DNA of 25,148 nucleotides, taken from Liminaster sp964567855 (lineage in GTDB: Bacteria > Bacteroidota > Bacteroidia > Bacteroidales > UBA3663). The DNA is taken from assembly GCA_964567855.1 (NCBI GenBank), contig CAZMOE010000037.1, forward strand, positions 1 to 25,148, in the 5' to 3' direction. This document shows, in pieces, positions 1 to 8,450 of this stretch. Position numbers and translations under genes: made by a program. Position 1 is the stretch's first letter; every line of letters starts with the position of its first letter. Below the pieces are notes generated by a model, which did no database searches, had not been told where the DNA came from, and saw only the letters and a program-made list of their open reading frames with translations.

Positions 1-2
1 TT

Positions 3-128
3 GATAATAGGGTTATTAATATTGCTTCGGGTTTGTTATTTTTATTGGTATACGGCGGAGCGATTTCGTGTGTAGCGTTTTTTTGCTTGTCGGTGGAGGC
101 GCGATGGATGCGGAATAGTAAATATTGA
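3..128 (+). CDS. 3' end of a membrane-protein gene (partial)
   Basis: An open frame enters from the left edge and stops at TGA 126-128, giving at least 41 residues. It holds one long hydrophobic segment (about residues 4-30, including GLLFLLVYGGAISCVAFF) followed by a short basic tail ending RWMRNSKY, as expected for the last transmembrane helix of an inner-membrane protein. The stop lies only 4 bases before the ATG of the patatin gene, so the two are probably co-transcribed. The family cannot be named from this fragment; a transporter or polysaccharide flippase would fit but is a guess. The other two forward frames are interrupted by stops. Confidence 0.55.
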   Translation, partial: DNRVINIASGLLFLLVYGGAISCVAFFCLSVEARWMRNSKY

Positions 129-132
129 TGAC

Positions 133-2373
133 ATGAATCGGTTAAAAGTATTGTGTATTTGTATTTTGACGATCATAGGGGTGTTGTCCGCCGCTGGGGA
201 TGACGGGATACGCCCGTTTTCAGTTGGACTGGTGTTGAGCGGAGGGGGAGCCAAGGGTGTGGCGCATATCGGCTTGATACAGGCATTGGAGGAAAATGAA
301 ATTCCGGTGGATTATATCGCCGGTACTTCGATAGGCGCAGTCGTGGGGTCGATGTATGCCATCGGGATGACACCTTCGCAGATGCTGAAACTTATGAAAA
401 GTCGCGATTTTGAGATGTGGCAAAGCGGGGTGATTTCGGAAGAATGGCTTGCGTCGTATCGGGAGGACTATCCGCAGAGTAAAGCTTTTCGGATTAAGCT
501 GGCATTGTCTGACAGCCTGAAATTTCCGACGCGTTTGTTGTCCAGGCATAGCTTGGTAGATCCGGCGCCGATGAAGTTCGGAATGTTTGAGGTCTATTCG
601 CTCCATACGCTTCGTTGTCATCAGTCCTTTGACAGTCTTTTTGTCCCTTTCCGGGCTGTTGCAAGCGACGTCTGCAATAAGTCTCCTGTGATTTTTCGCA
701 AAGGGGATCTGGGAAATGCTGTGCAGGCCTCTATGTCCTTTCCATTTGTTTTTCAGCCGACCCGGGTGGAGGGCGTATTGTTTTATGATGGAGGTATTTA
801 TAATAATTTTCCTCTGGATGTTGTTTGTCGCGAGTTTCAGCCGGATTTTGTTATCGGTAGCGTGGTTTCCGATAATCCCCAATGTCCGGAATCTCATGAC
901 ATCATCGGTCAGTTGGAGAGTATGGTCGTGCAATATACCGACTACGATATTCCGGACAGCATGGGAGTCCGGATCCGGATGCGTCTCTCGGATGTGGGGT
1001 TACTCGATTTTCATAAGGCAGATGAGATATTTGCTATCGGATACCAGGCCGGTCTTGTGTATGCCGATAGCATAAGATCAAGAATCGGCCGTCTACGTAC
1101 GATACAGGAACTAACGGAGGCCCGGCGCAGGTATCTTGATCGTAAAGATTTTCTGAATGTGAAAAAGATCGAAGTATCGGGGGTGAGTGAGAGCCAGAAG
1201 CGTTATGTGCTACGGCATTTTAGAAGTCTGGACTTGCCCGCTTTGCGGGCCGGCTTTTATGAGTTGGCATCGGATGATAAAATATCGGATATCGGGTTGC
1301 AATTGGTTAATGAGGAGTGTGAAATGTCGGGGCCGGGGGGCGGGCAGAATAGTGCTTCGTCGGAGCAGATATTGCGTATCGATATGGAAATGAACAGGAA
1401 TTTGGATTTTCGTGTGGGCGGACTGTTGACCACAGTTAATGGCAGCCGTTTTTTTATGGGGCTGGGGTATAAAAGTATCCAGAAGGTGGCTACAGATATT
1501 AGGCTGGAGGCCCAGATGGGTTCTTCTTATTATAGTACGACATTGGCATTGAGGTCTGAGGTGCCAACCGATCGTCCCGTTATCAGTACTATTCGGCTAA
1601 GCTGGTTTAAAAACCGCTATTCGCAGGAAGAGATTATACTGGCTGACCGTTCGGAGGTTTCCCATATTCGGCATTCTGAGACTTATGCGGAGTGGCTATT
1701 GGGTGTGCCGCTGAATAAACGGGGCAAGCTGATCGCAAATGTCGGCTACGGAAATCTGGAAGATGTATGTAGGACGCAGAGAGAATGGAAAGGCGCCTAT
1801 AATCTGCTGCGCACGGGCGTGGAATTGCGATGCCGGAAAATGAAAGAATTCTTTTATCCGGATAGAGGTTATCAGTGGAATATAAAATGGAATTATTATA
1901 TGAATAGACGGGAAAGATGGTGGAAAGGAGAGGCCTGTTGGGAAAAATACTGGAGCCTCTGGCGATATTTCAGTCTTGGTGGAAAAGCTCAGTTTTTGTG
2001 GAGCAATACGCCGGGAACGGGAAACCCGCTGTTGTCGGAGCTTCGGTTGCCGGCGTTTGAACCGTATGGTTATTCCATGCAGGTTTTTAATGAATATTTG
2101 AGGGCAAGGCGTTTCGGGGCGGTCGGTCTGGCCCCGGTCTGGAAACTATTCAAGAATGTGCAGCTCCGTTTGGATGGCTATTGGTTTCAACCGATACAGA
2201 AATTTGCCGGTGCCTCTTTTGACTGGAAGAGCTATTTTGTAGGGGATATCACCTGCTTGCTGAAGACGCCCGTTGCGGATTTTGCAGGATTCGTCAGCGT
2301 GATGAAAACCGGACGGTCACATTTTCAAATAGGCATCAGAGCGGGCTTTCTGTTGAATGAGATCCGTTTTTAG
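133..2373 (+). CDS. patatin-like phospholipase with C-terminal Omp85-type barrel
   Basis: The protein has 746 residues. Residues 1-20 form a signal peptide. A patatin domain follows, with oxyanion loop GGGAKG (37-42), nucleophile motif GTSIG (Ser66) and catalytic Asp219 in the DGG motif, so the Ser/Asp dyad of a lipid acyl hydrolase is intact. Around residues 345-370 the stretch FLNVKKIEVSGV resembles the start of a POTRA-like domain. The remainder is rich in alternating aromatic strands and ends in Phe, typical of an outer-membrane beta-barrel. This order, patatin then POTRA then barrel, is that of PlpD/type Vd-like proteins, which are common in Bacteroidota. I infer an outer-membrane location with the hydrolase exported or periplasmic; the lipid substrate is unknown. 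It follows a membrane-protein gene by 4 bases. The ATG at 133 is chosen because it gives the signal peptide. Confidence 0.88.
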   Translation: MNRLKVLCICILTIIGVLSAAGDDGIRPFSVGLVLSGGGAKGVAHIGLIQALEENEIPVDYIAGTSIGAVVGSMYAIGMTPSQMLKLMKSRDFEMWQSGVISEEWLASYREDYPQSKAFRIKLALSDSLKFPTRLLSRHSLVDPAPMKFGMFEVYSLHTLRCHQSFDSLFVPFRAVASDVCNKSPVIFRKGDLGNAVQASMSFPFVFQPTRVEGVLFYDGGIYNNFPLDVVCREFQPDFVIGSVVSDNPQCPESHDIIGQLESMVVQYTDYDIPDSMGVRIRMRLSDVGLLDFHKADEIFAIGYQAGLVYADSIRSRIGRLRTIQELTEARRRYLDRKDFLNVKKIEVSGVSESQKRYVLRHFRSLDLPALRAGFYELASDDKISDIGLQLVNEECEMSGPGGGQNSASSEQILRIDMEMNRNLDFRVGGLLTTVNGSRFFMGLGYKSIQKVATDIRLEAQMGSSYYSTTLALRSEVPTDRPVISTIRLSWFKNRYSQEEIILADRSEVSHIRHSETYAEWLLGVPLNKRGKLIANVGYGNLEDVCRTQREWKGAYNLLRTGVELRCRKMKEFFYPDRGYQWNIKWNYYMNRRERWWKGEACWEKYWSLWRYFSLGGKAQFLWSNTPGTGNPLLSELRLPAFEPYGYSMQVFNEYLRARRFGAVGLAPVWKLFKNVQLRLDGYWFQPIQKFAGASFDWKSYFVGDITCLLKTPVADFAGFVSVMKTGRSHFQIGIRAGFLLNEIRF

Positions 2374-2534
2374 ACTCTGAATTTTCAGCGCCGGCGGAAG
2401 GGGTAGAATCGAAACAGCCCCCTTTAAAATGCGAAATAGAGGAAATGGGACAAATAAGGTGGCAAAAATCGGAACAGATTGAGGCGACATTCCATTTTTC
2501 CATCATAAATGGCGATTAAGCTGAAAAAATAATG

Positions 2535-2542
2535 TATCTTTG
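2535..2542 (+). promoter_or_regulatory. -7 element of the gyrA promoter
   Basis: TATCTTTG matches the Bacteroidota -7 consensus TAnnTTTG and lies 76 bases before the gyrA ATG, in the 245-base gap after the patatin gene. No good TTTG -33 element lies 19-21 bases upstream, so the match rests on the -7 box and position alone. Confidence 0.6.
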
Positions 2543-2618
2543 CAACCGTATAAACGGCAAGTGGTATTATGAAAATTGTGTTGCTTGCCATCGAGAAGTT
2601 TAATAAATCATTTCCTAA

Positions 2619-5342
2619 ATGGTAGATAGTAATTTAAATCAGGACCGGATCATCAAAGTGAATATTGAGGATGAGATGCGGACATCGTATATCAATTATT
2701 CCATGTCAGTCATTGTCGCCCGCGCACTTCCTGATGTAAGAGACGGTTTTAAGCCGGTTCATCGCCGAGTTTTATTCGGTATGGACAGGATCGGCAATCG
2801 GTACAATAAACCAACATTGAAGTCAGCCCGTATCGTCGGTGAGGTCTTGGGTAAATATCATCCTCATGGCGATTCATCTGTCTATGGCGCTTTGGCGCGT
2901 ATGGCCCAGGATTGGAACTTGCGCTATCCGCAGGTGGACGGCCAAGGAAATTTCGGTTCTGTAGATGGTGACTCTCCGGCTGCTATGCGTTATACGGAGG
3001 CTCGTCTTTCCAAAATTTCGGAAGAAATGTTGCGCGATATCGATAAGGATACCGTAGACATGCAGGATAACTTCGACGGTTCATTGAAAGAACCTACGGT
3101 TTTGCCGACCAGAATACCGACGTTGCTGGTTAACGGTGCCAATGGTATCGCTGTCGGTATGGCGACAAATATGCCTCCGCACAATTTGTCGGAATGTATC
3201 GATGGTATATGTGCCTATATCGACGATCCGGAGATTTCTATCGAGGACTTGATGCAGTATATCAAAGCCCCGGATTTCCCGACGGGTGGTATTATTTACG
3301 GTTATTCCGGTGTTAAAGATGCTTATGAAACCGGTCGAGGACGTATCGTGGTGCGGGCTAAAGCCGAAATCGAGACAGAAGGCCAACATGACCGCATCGT
3401 TATTACGGAAATTCCTTACGGAGTCAATAAGGCAGAATTGATCAAGCATATCGCAACGCTTGCGGATGAGAAGAGAATCGAGGGTATTGCTAATGCCAAC
3501 GATGAGTCTGATCGCCGGGGCATGCGCATTGTGGTCGATTTGAAGAAGGATGTCAATGCCAATGTGGTACTGAACAAGTTATATAAAATGACCGAATGCC
3601 AGAGCGCGTTCAGTGTCAATAATATCGCTCTGGTTGGTCCTACAAATCAGCAGCGACCGCAGTTGTTGAACCTGAAACAGATCATTACGCATTTTGTGAA
3701 TCATCGTCACGAAGTGGTGATTCGTCGCACGAAATACGATTTGGTGGAAGCCGAAAAGAAAGCGCACATTTTGTCCGGATTAATCATTGCTTGCGATAAC
3801 ATCGAGGAGGTAATTCGTATCATACGGGCAAGTAAGACTCCGGAAGAGGCTATTGTCGGATTGACGTCCCGTTTTGAATTGGATGAGATTCAGGCGCGTG
3901 CCATTGTTGAGATGCGTTTGCGCCAGCTGACCGGTTTGCAGCAGGAAGAACTGCATGCCAACTATCAGGAGTTGCAGAGGCAGATCGCCTATTACAAGCA
4001 GATTCTTTCCGATGAGGCTTTGTGTATGAAAGTCGTGAAGGATGAATTGCTTGAGATCAAGGAAAATTACGGGGACGAGCGTCGTACGGAGATTGTTTAT
4101 TCTTCGGAGGAATTTAATCCCGAGGATTTTTATGCAGATGATGAGATGGTGATTACCATTAGCCATCTCGGATATATCAAACGTACCTCGCTTTCAGAAT
4201 TCAGAACTCAGAACCGCGGTGGAGTCGGGGCAAAGGGTAGCAGTACTCGTGACGAAGACTTTATTGAATACATGTATTCGGCCTCAATGCATAATACATT
4301 GATGTTTTTCACTCAGAAAGGCCGTTGTTTCTGGTCTAAGGTGTATGAATTGCCGGAGGGAAATAAGTCTTCCAAGGGCCGTGCTATTCAGAACATGCTC
4401 AATATCGAACCGGATGATAAGGTTACGGCGTTTGTAAAGATCAAAACATTGAATGATGAGGTATACAACAATTCTCATTATCTTGTTTTCGGTACGAAGA
4501 AGGGATTGGTTAAGAAAACTTCTTTGGCCGCCTATTCACGACCGAGAACTAACGGTATCAATGCTATCGCCATCAATGAAGGAGACCAGGTTGTAGATGT
4601 TGTATTGACTGACGGCACAGAACATATCATTCTTGCAAACCGCAATGGTCGTGCTATTTGTTTCCCGGAAAATAAGATCAGAAAGATGGGCCGTGTAGCC
4701 GCCGGTGTACGCGGTATTCGTTTGGATGATGATGGTTTGGATGAAGTGGTCGGCATGATTGCTTTGTCTTATCCCGGACAAACCGTTCAGACTTCTGACA
4801 ATGATGTAGAGGAAACCGACGAAATAAATGAGGAAGTAGCGGTAGCTACAGATTCCTTGTTCAGCGACAATGATTTTAATGCAGATGAAGATATTGTTGC
4901 AGAAGAAGAAGAACTTACCGAAGAAGAGGATACTACAGATGATTCTCCTTACAGTATTCTGGTGGTTTCTGAAAAGGGCTTCGGAAAGAGGTCGGCGGTC
5001 AAGAGCTATCGTATCACAAACCGAGGGGGCAAGGGCGTAAAAACGCTGAACATTACGGATAAGACAGGCGCCGTGGTAGCTATCAAGAGTGTTACCGAGG
5101 AGGAGGACTTGATGATTATCAATAAGAGCGGCATCGTAATTCGTCTTCATGTTAATGGTTTGCGGATTATGGGTAGAGCTACTCAGGGAGTTAAGTTGAT
5201 TGACCTGACGAAGAAAAACGACCGGATCGCATCGGTATGTAAAGTTGTTTCCGAAGAAGAGGAAGTATCGTTAGGTGAAACCGCACAGCCGTCCGATGTA
5301 ACGGCCGATACCTCTGCAGAAGACGACATCATCAATGAATAA
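2619..5342 (+). CDS. gyrA: DNA gyrase subunit A
   Basis: This is the cutting and rejoining subunit of gyrase, which adds negative supercoils with GyrB. The 907 residues exceed the 875 of E. coli GyrA. The winged-helix/tower region (about 30-510) carries catalytic Tyr125 in AAMRYTEARL, equal to E. coli Tyr122. The quinolone-determining stretch HPHGDSSVYG has Ser86 (E. coli Ser83) but Gly90 where E. coli has Asp87. The C-terminal pinwheel begins with a degenerate GyrA box, QNRGGVG, against QRRGGKG in E. coli. Residues 727-776 are a strongly acidic, low-complexity insert between pinwheel blades, and the last 25 residues are acidic too. GyrA rather than ParC is supported by the box, the length and the full set of blades. 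It has its own -7 element and is followed after 40 bases by a TPR gene. Confidence 0.96.
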   Translation: MVDSNLNQDRIIKVNIEDEMRTSYINYSMSVIVARALPDVRDGFKPVHRRVLFGMDRIGNRYNKPTLKSARIVGEVLGKYHPHGDSSVYGALARMAQDWNLRYPQVDGQGNFGSVDGDSPAAMRYTEARLSKISEEMLRDIDKDTVDMQDNFDGSLKEPTVLPTRIPTLLVNGANGIAVGMATNMPPHNLSECIDGICAYIDDPEISIEDLMQYIKAPDFPTGGIIYGYSGVKDAYETGRGRIVVRAKAEIETEGQHDRIVITEIPYGVNKAELIKHIATLADEKRIEGIANANDESDRRGMRIVVDLKKDVNANVVLNKLYKMTECQSAFSVNNIALVGPTNQQRPQLLNLKQIITHFVNHRHEVVIRRTKYDLVEAEKKAHILSGLIIACDNIEEVIRIIRASKTPEEAIVGLTSRFELDEIQARAIVEMRLRQLTGLQQEELHANYQELQRQIAYYKQILSDEALCMKVVKDELLEIKENYGDERRTEIVYSSEEFNPEDFYADDEMVITISHLGYIKRTSLSEFRTQNRGGVGAKGSSTRDEDFIEYMYSASMHNTLMFFTQKGRCFWSKVYELPEGNKSSKGRAIQNMLNIEPDDKVTAFVKIKTLNDEVYNNSHYLVFGTKKGLVKKTSLAAYSRPRTNGINAIAINEGDQVVDVVLTDGTEHIILANRNGRAICFPENKIRKMGRVAAGVRGIRLDDDGLDEVVGMIALSYPGQTVQTSDNDVEETDEINEEVAVATDSLFSDNDFNADEDIVAEEEELTEEEDTTDDSPYSILVVSEKGFGKRSAVKSYRITNRGGKGVKTLNITDKTGAVVAIKSVTEEEDLMIINKSGIVIRLHVNGLRIMGRATQGVKLIDLTKKNDRIASVCKVVSEEEEVSLGETAQPSDVTADTSAEDDIINE

Positions 5343-5382
5343 TTAATGATTTAGCATATTCACACATAAAACATTTGTTATT

Positions 5383-6714
5383 ATGAAAAAACTGTTTTTG
5401 TCAACTATTTTACTTTCTGCTTGTTTGGCAGGAGTATCAGCCCAGGATCTGGATCCTAAGGCTCAGAAGGCCGCTCTTAAAGAATTGAAATCTGATATCA
5501 AAACGGCTAAAACGGAGGCAACTCGTGCCGAAAATCCTGATTTTAATGCAGCAAGAGGCGCAATTGAAAAGGCATTGAAAAGTCCTGTGGCAAAAGGAAA
5601 CGCTGAGTTATATTATACTGCCGGATTGGTAGAATATAACAACTTCAATGCTGAGCGAAACAAGCCTCAGACTGGCGGTAAGACAAACGATGAGGCAATG
5701 TACAACTGTGCCAAAAAGGCTTATGATTATTTTATCGTTGCTTATGATCTTGATCAGCAGCCGAATGCCAAAGGCAAGGTGGAAGCCACTTTTTCTCCCG
5801 ACATTATTACCAATATGACTAATATTTTGGGTTCCGGGGCCTTTGCAAATGCTGCCATCTATTATTTCAACGATAAAAAGGATTTTCAAAAGGCCTATGA
5901 TTACTTCAATCTTTTCCTTGACAGCCAAAAACTGCCTATGTTTGAAGGTAATGCTCAGGCACAGTCTGTGTTGGAACAGTTAGGTAACGAGCAGACCGTA
6001 AACCAGATCGGTTTTTATCGTGCCTACGCTGCCATGCAGATGAAAGACCATCAGAAAGCCATCGAAGCTTGTATGTTTATGATGGGCCGCAAGTATGAAG
6101 AGGATAATGTTTTTAAAATTCTCTCCAATGAATATCTGTTGAGCGGTGACACGTTGAAATATGAGGAGACCTTGAAGGAAGCTGCCAAGGCATTACCGGA
6201 GGAACCTTTCTATCCGCAGACTTTGATTAACTTCTATTTAGGCCGGAGCGATTATTCCAAAGCTATCAACTATCTGAATGACGTTTTGGCTTTGGATCCC
6301 AATAATGCAAAGTATTTGGATTTGAAGGGTCGTCTGTTGGAAACTCAGGAAGACGAAGCCGGTGCTATGGAATGTTATAAAAAAGCTGTGGAAATCGATC
6401 CAGAGTCAGCGACATCTTATAGCAACATCGGGCGTATTCTCTTTAACAGAGCTCAGGCTAAAGAAGATGAATTGTATTCCAAGAGGAAGTTTGATGAGGC
6501 TGATAAAGTTTGCGAGCCTATGTATTTAGAGTCGTTGCCTTACCTGGAAAAGGCTTTTGATCTGCAGACTTCGGAAGTAGATACCAATACCGGCATCGGC
6601 TTGCGTCAGATCTATTACAAACTTCTTCAGAAGCCGTCTTGCCCGAACAAGGCTGAGCTTCGAGAGAAATATAATAAGGTTAGCGAACGGATGGGTATGG
6701 AAGGTTTGAAATAA
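5383..6714 (+). CDS. exported tetratricopeptide repeat protein
   Basis: The protein has 443 residues. Residues 1-20 are a clean signal peptide (MKKLFLSTILLSACLAGVSA, cleaved before Gln), so it acts in the periplasm or outer membrane. Residues about 265-350 contain at least two recognisable TPR units, including YLDLKGRLLETQEDEAGAME and the DPESATSYSNIGRILF helix; the rest is helical and repeat-like. TPR folds are protein-binding scaffolds; the partner is unknown. The gene lies 40 bases after gyrA and ends 33 bases before a strong hairpin terminator, so a gyrA-TPR transcript is likely. A TPR gene next to gyrA is, from memory, a recurrent arrangement in Bacteroidales, but I cannot check it here. 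Nothing in the protein itself points to a role in DNA topology. Confidence 0.85.
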   Translation: MKKLFLSTILLSACLAGVSAQDLDPKAQKAALKELKSDIKTAKTEATRAENPDFNAARGAIEKALKSPVAKGNAELYYTAGLVEYNNFNAERNKPQTGGKTNDEAMYNCAKKAYDYFIVAYDLDQQPNAKGKVEATFSPDIITNMTNILGSGAFANAAIYYFNDKKDFQKAYDYFNLFLDSQKLPMFEGNAQAQSVLEQLGNEQTVNQIGFYRAYAAMQMKDHQKAIEACMFMMGRKYEEDNVFKILSNEYLLSGDTLKYEETLKEAAKALPEEPFYPQTLINFYLGRSDYSKAINYLNDVLALDPNNAKYLDLKGRLLETQEDEAGAMECYKKAVEIDPESATSYSNIGRILFNRAQAKEDELYSKRKFDEADKVCEPMYLESLPYLEKAFDLQTSEVDTNTGIGLRQIYYKLLQKPSCPNKAELREKYNKVSERMGMEGLK

Positions 6715-6747
6715 CACTTTTTATCCGAACGATACCTGTTTATTTAC

Positions 6748-6782
6748 AAATCCCCTGTCGCAAAAAACGGCAGGGGATTTTT
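6748..6782 (+). terminator. intrinsic terminator after the TPR gene, possibly bidirectional
   Basis: A 13-pair stem (6748-6760 with 6768-6780, one G-T pair) with a 7-base loop reads AAATCCCCTGTCG / CGGCAGGGGATTT and runs into TTTTT on the plus strand. It lies between convergent genes. On the minus strand the same stem is followed by a weaker T-rich stretch (GATTTGTAAATA), so it may also end the catalase transcript. Confidence 0.9.
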
Positions 6783-6803
6783 ATTGTGAAAGGAGGGGTT
6801 CCT

Positions 6804-6908
6804 TTATTTTGAATTTTCGCAAGTAGTCGCAGTTTTCTTTTCCTTGGCCTGTGTTGCCTTCTTGGAATCCTTAGTGCATTCGCACTTTTTTTCTGTTTTC
6901 TTATTCAT
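6804..6908 (-). CDS. small Cys/Lys-rich protein, 34 residues, function unknown
   Basis: An ATG at 6908 opens a 34-residue frame ending TAA at 6804-6806, beginning MNKKTEKKCECTKDSKK. Eleven residues are Lys and three are Cys (Cys9, Cys11 as CEC, Cys30). It has no hydrophobic segment and no signal peptide, so it would be cytoplasmic. It starts 20 bases after the catalase stop on the same strand, in an A-rich start context (ACATACAACTATG) like that of the catalase and GlsB genes. The CxC-Lys pattern recalls the tail of the catalase (CDCKQEKQKDSKQK), which suggests metal or redox chemistry, but this is inference. A longer 66-residue reading from 7004 overlaps the catalase 3' end and is less likely. 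Chance coding cannot be excluded at this length. Confidence 0.45.
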   Translation of the reverse strand: MNKKTEKKCECTKDSKKATQAKEKKTATTCENSK

Positions 6909-6928
6909 AGTTGTATGTATTTTGTGGG

Positions 6929-7915
6929 TTAGGTATATATGGCAGCTTTTTGTTTGCTGTCTTTTTGTTTTTCTTGTTTGCAGTCGCAACTGTAGTCGCT
7001 CCATTGCATATTTTTTTCCTTTTGACTATCAAGGACGCGCGAACTACGTTCCTGAGATAGTTTTTCTTCTGTTTTGCGGAGCTTTTCCGGATTGCGGTGT
7101 GTGCCGCGGGGTTCTTGATTTAACAGTCCGTTAGTTTCATAGACATGTTTGGCAGGACGATCAATATATTGCCATTCTTCTTTAAGCTGGGAGCTTTCTC
7201 CCTGATTCCATGGCCCTAATTTATCGTCACCTTTGGACATATTGAAATACAGGTTACTGTAACGCGGATCGGTTTGGAGAACTCCGGGAGGGAAATTCTG
7301 TTCTATTGTTGCGAGTGCTGCCTCGAACTGTTGATAGTGGGTAACTTCTCTCGTCATCAGGAAACCTAATGTTTCACGTACGGCGGGATCGTCGGTAAGG
7401 GGCATAAGATATTCGTAGCAAATTTTTGCCCGGGCTTCGCCGGCCATATTGGAACGAAGATCTACGGTAGGTTCATTGTTCGCATGGACATAGGCTCCAC
7501 TCCATGGATTGCCGTTACAGTCAGTCAACATCGGCCCCTGCGCCGTAATGAGGAACGCCGGATTGGTGTAGGCCTGATGGATGAAATCCTCTTTGGAGGT
7601 TTTTCCTCCCATCAGGGTGTTGATTTCCATGTTTTCGACAACATCTTTCATTTTTCCGCCGACAGGGCCGAGGAGCATTTGAATAGTTGCGCCTACGATT
7701 TCAAGATGGGCAAGTTCTTCGGTCGCAATGTCCATGAGCATGTCATATTTGTCAGGCATAGGCTTGCGACAACCGAAGGCCTGGACAAAATATTGCATTG
7801 CGGATTTCAGTTCGCCGTTGGCACCTCCGAACGCGTCCAGCAGAAGCCGGGCAAAACGCGGGTCGGGTTGCGAAACGCGGGCGTTGAACTGTAAATCTTT
7901 TATATGGTAAAACAT
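6929..7915 (-). CDS. manganese catalase
   Basis: This is a di-manganese, ferritin-like catalase that converts hydrogen peroxide to water and oxygen without haem. The start MFYHIKDLQFNARV is typical of the family. The metal ligands are present in the expected four-helix pattern: Glu35 (GELKSAM), Glu67 and His70 (EELAH), Glu160 (GEARAK) and His193 (REVTHYQ). The core ends near residue 270. A charged, low-complexity tail of about 55 residues follows, rich in Lys, Glu and Gln, with a CxC pair at Cys310/Cys312. The tail makes the protein (328 residues) longer than the 270-300 I expect for relatives. It is probably cytoplasmic. No TAnnTTTG element is visible upstream; a 12-base palindrome lies 36 bases before the ATG. 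A possible small Cys/Lys protein follows 20 bases downstream. Confidence 0.95.
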   Translation of the reverse strand: MFYHIKDLQFNARVSQPDPRFARLLLDAFGGANGELKSAMQYFVQAFGCRKPMPDKYDMLMDIATEELAHLEIVGATIQMLLGPVGGKMKDVVENMEINTLMGGKTSKEDFIHQAYTNPAFLITAQGPMLTDCNGNPWSGAYVHANNEPTVDLRSNMAGEARAKICYEYLMPLTDDPAVRETLGFLMTREVTHYQQFEAALATIEQNFPPGVLQTDPRYSNLYFNMSKGDDKLGPWNQGESSQLKEEWQYIDRPAKHVYETNGLLNQEPRGTHRNPEKLRKTEEKLSQERSSRVLDSQKEKNMQWSDYSCDCKQEKQKDSKQKAAIYT

Positions 7916-7950
7916 AATAGTATGTTTAAGTTAATAATTTCGATTTGAAG

Positions 7951-7962
7951 AGATGTACATCT
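7951..7962. promoter_or_regulatory. 12-base palindrome upstream of the Mn catalase
   Basis: AGATGTACATCT is a perfect inverted repeat 36 bases before the catalase ATG, in the position of an operator or core promoter region. It does not match the spaced pattern known for OxyR sites. No regulator gene is nearby. A 12-base palindrome can arise by chance in a window of this size, so the call is tentative. Confidence 0.25.
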
Positions 7963-8070
7963 GCCCTTATAACGGATCTCAATCACCGGCGGTTCGTTTT
8001 TTTGCTTAATGCAGCAGAGTAAATTAACAAATTTGTTTCTGTTTTTGTGATTAGTGACAGAAAATACAAT

Positions 8071-8102
8071 AAAAATAGAGAAGCCCGGAAAGACTTCTCT
8101 AT
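8071..8102 (-). terminator. intrinsic terminator after the GlsB-type gene
   Basis: Read on the minus strand, a perfect 9-pair stem (ATAGAGAAG / CTTCTCTAT, 8075-8083 with 8094-8102) with a 10-base loop is followed by TTTT. It begins 28 bases after the stop of the 84-residue membrane protein gene and separates it from the catalase gene, so the two are probably transcribed independently. Confidence 0.8.
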
Positions 8103-8130
8103 GAAAAGATTGTATGTTATGAGTTTATAC

Positions 8131-8385
8131 TCACTCGACATTACGCCGTTTGAATAGCGAAAGAATCCATAACAGGATGATGGCCCCGACAATCGAAGTG
8201 ATCAGACTTCCGAGCCAGCCGCCAGGAGTGGAAATTCCGAATAACCCGAAAATCCAGCCCCCAAGGACACCTCCAATGATGCCGACTATCAGATTTACCA
8301 AAAGGCCAAAGCCTCCGCCGCGCATGATTTTACCAGCAACAAAGCCGGCAATGATACCTATGATAATGTACCAGATGAAAAACAT
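8131..8385 (-). CDS. GlsB/YeaQ/YmgE family small membrane protein
   Basis: The protein has 84 residues with three hydrophobic segments (about 1-18, 27-50 and 57-77) full of glycine: GIIAGFVAGKIMRGGG, then VGIIGGVLGGWIFGLFG, then a final helix ending in KRRN. This is the pattern of the Transgly_assoc/YeaQ family, small inner-membrane proteins often induced by stress or linked to Asp23-type envelope stress proteins; the biochemical role is not settled. The start context ATTATG matches that of the neighbouring catalase. It has its own terminator. Upstream there are three TTAACG-like repeats and a near match to a -7 box (TACGTTTA). Confidence 0.9.
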   Translation of the reverse strand: MFFIWYIIIGIIAGFVAGKIMRGGGFGLLVNLIVGIIGGVLGGWIFGLFGISTPGGWLGSLITSIVGAIILLWILSLFKRRNVE

Positions 8386-8450
8386 AATAGTTGATTTTTT
8401 ATTGATGGTTATCTGCCCGGAAAACGAGTTGGGAGCTGGAATGGTTCGTC

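Noticed and set aside
220..933. 237-residue frame antisense to the patatin gene
   Set aside because: It is opposite the conserved patatin domain and has no signal of its own.
2398..2424. Possible terminator after the patatin gene (AAGGGG / CCCCTT)
   Set aside because: The stem has only six pairs with a 15-base loop and no T-tract.
6804..7004. 66-residue version of the Cys/Lys-rich frame
   Set aside because: Its first half overlaps the catalase 3' end out of frame; the ATG at 6908 lies just after the catalase stop with an A-rich leader.
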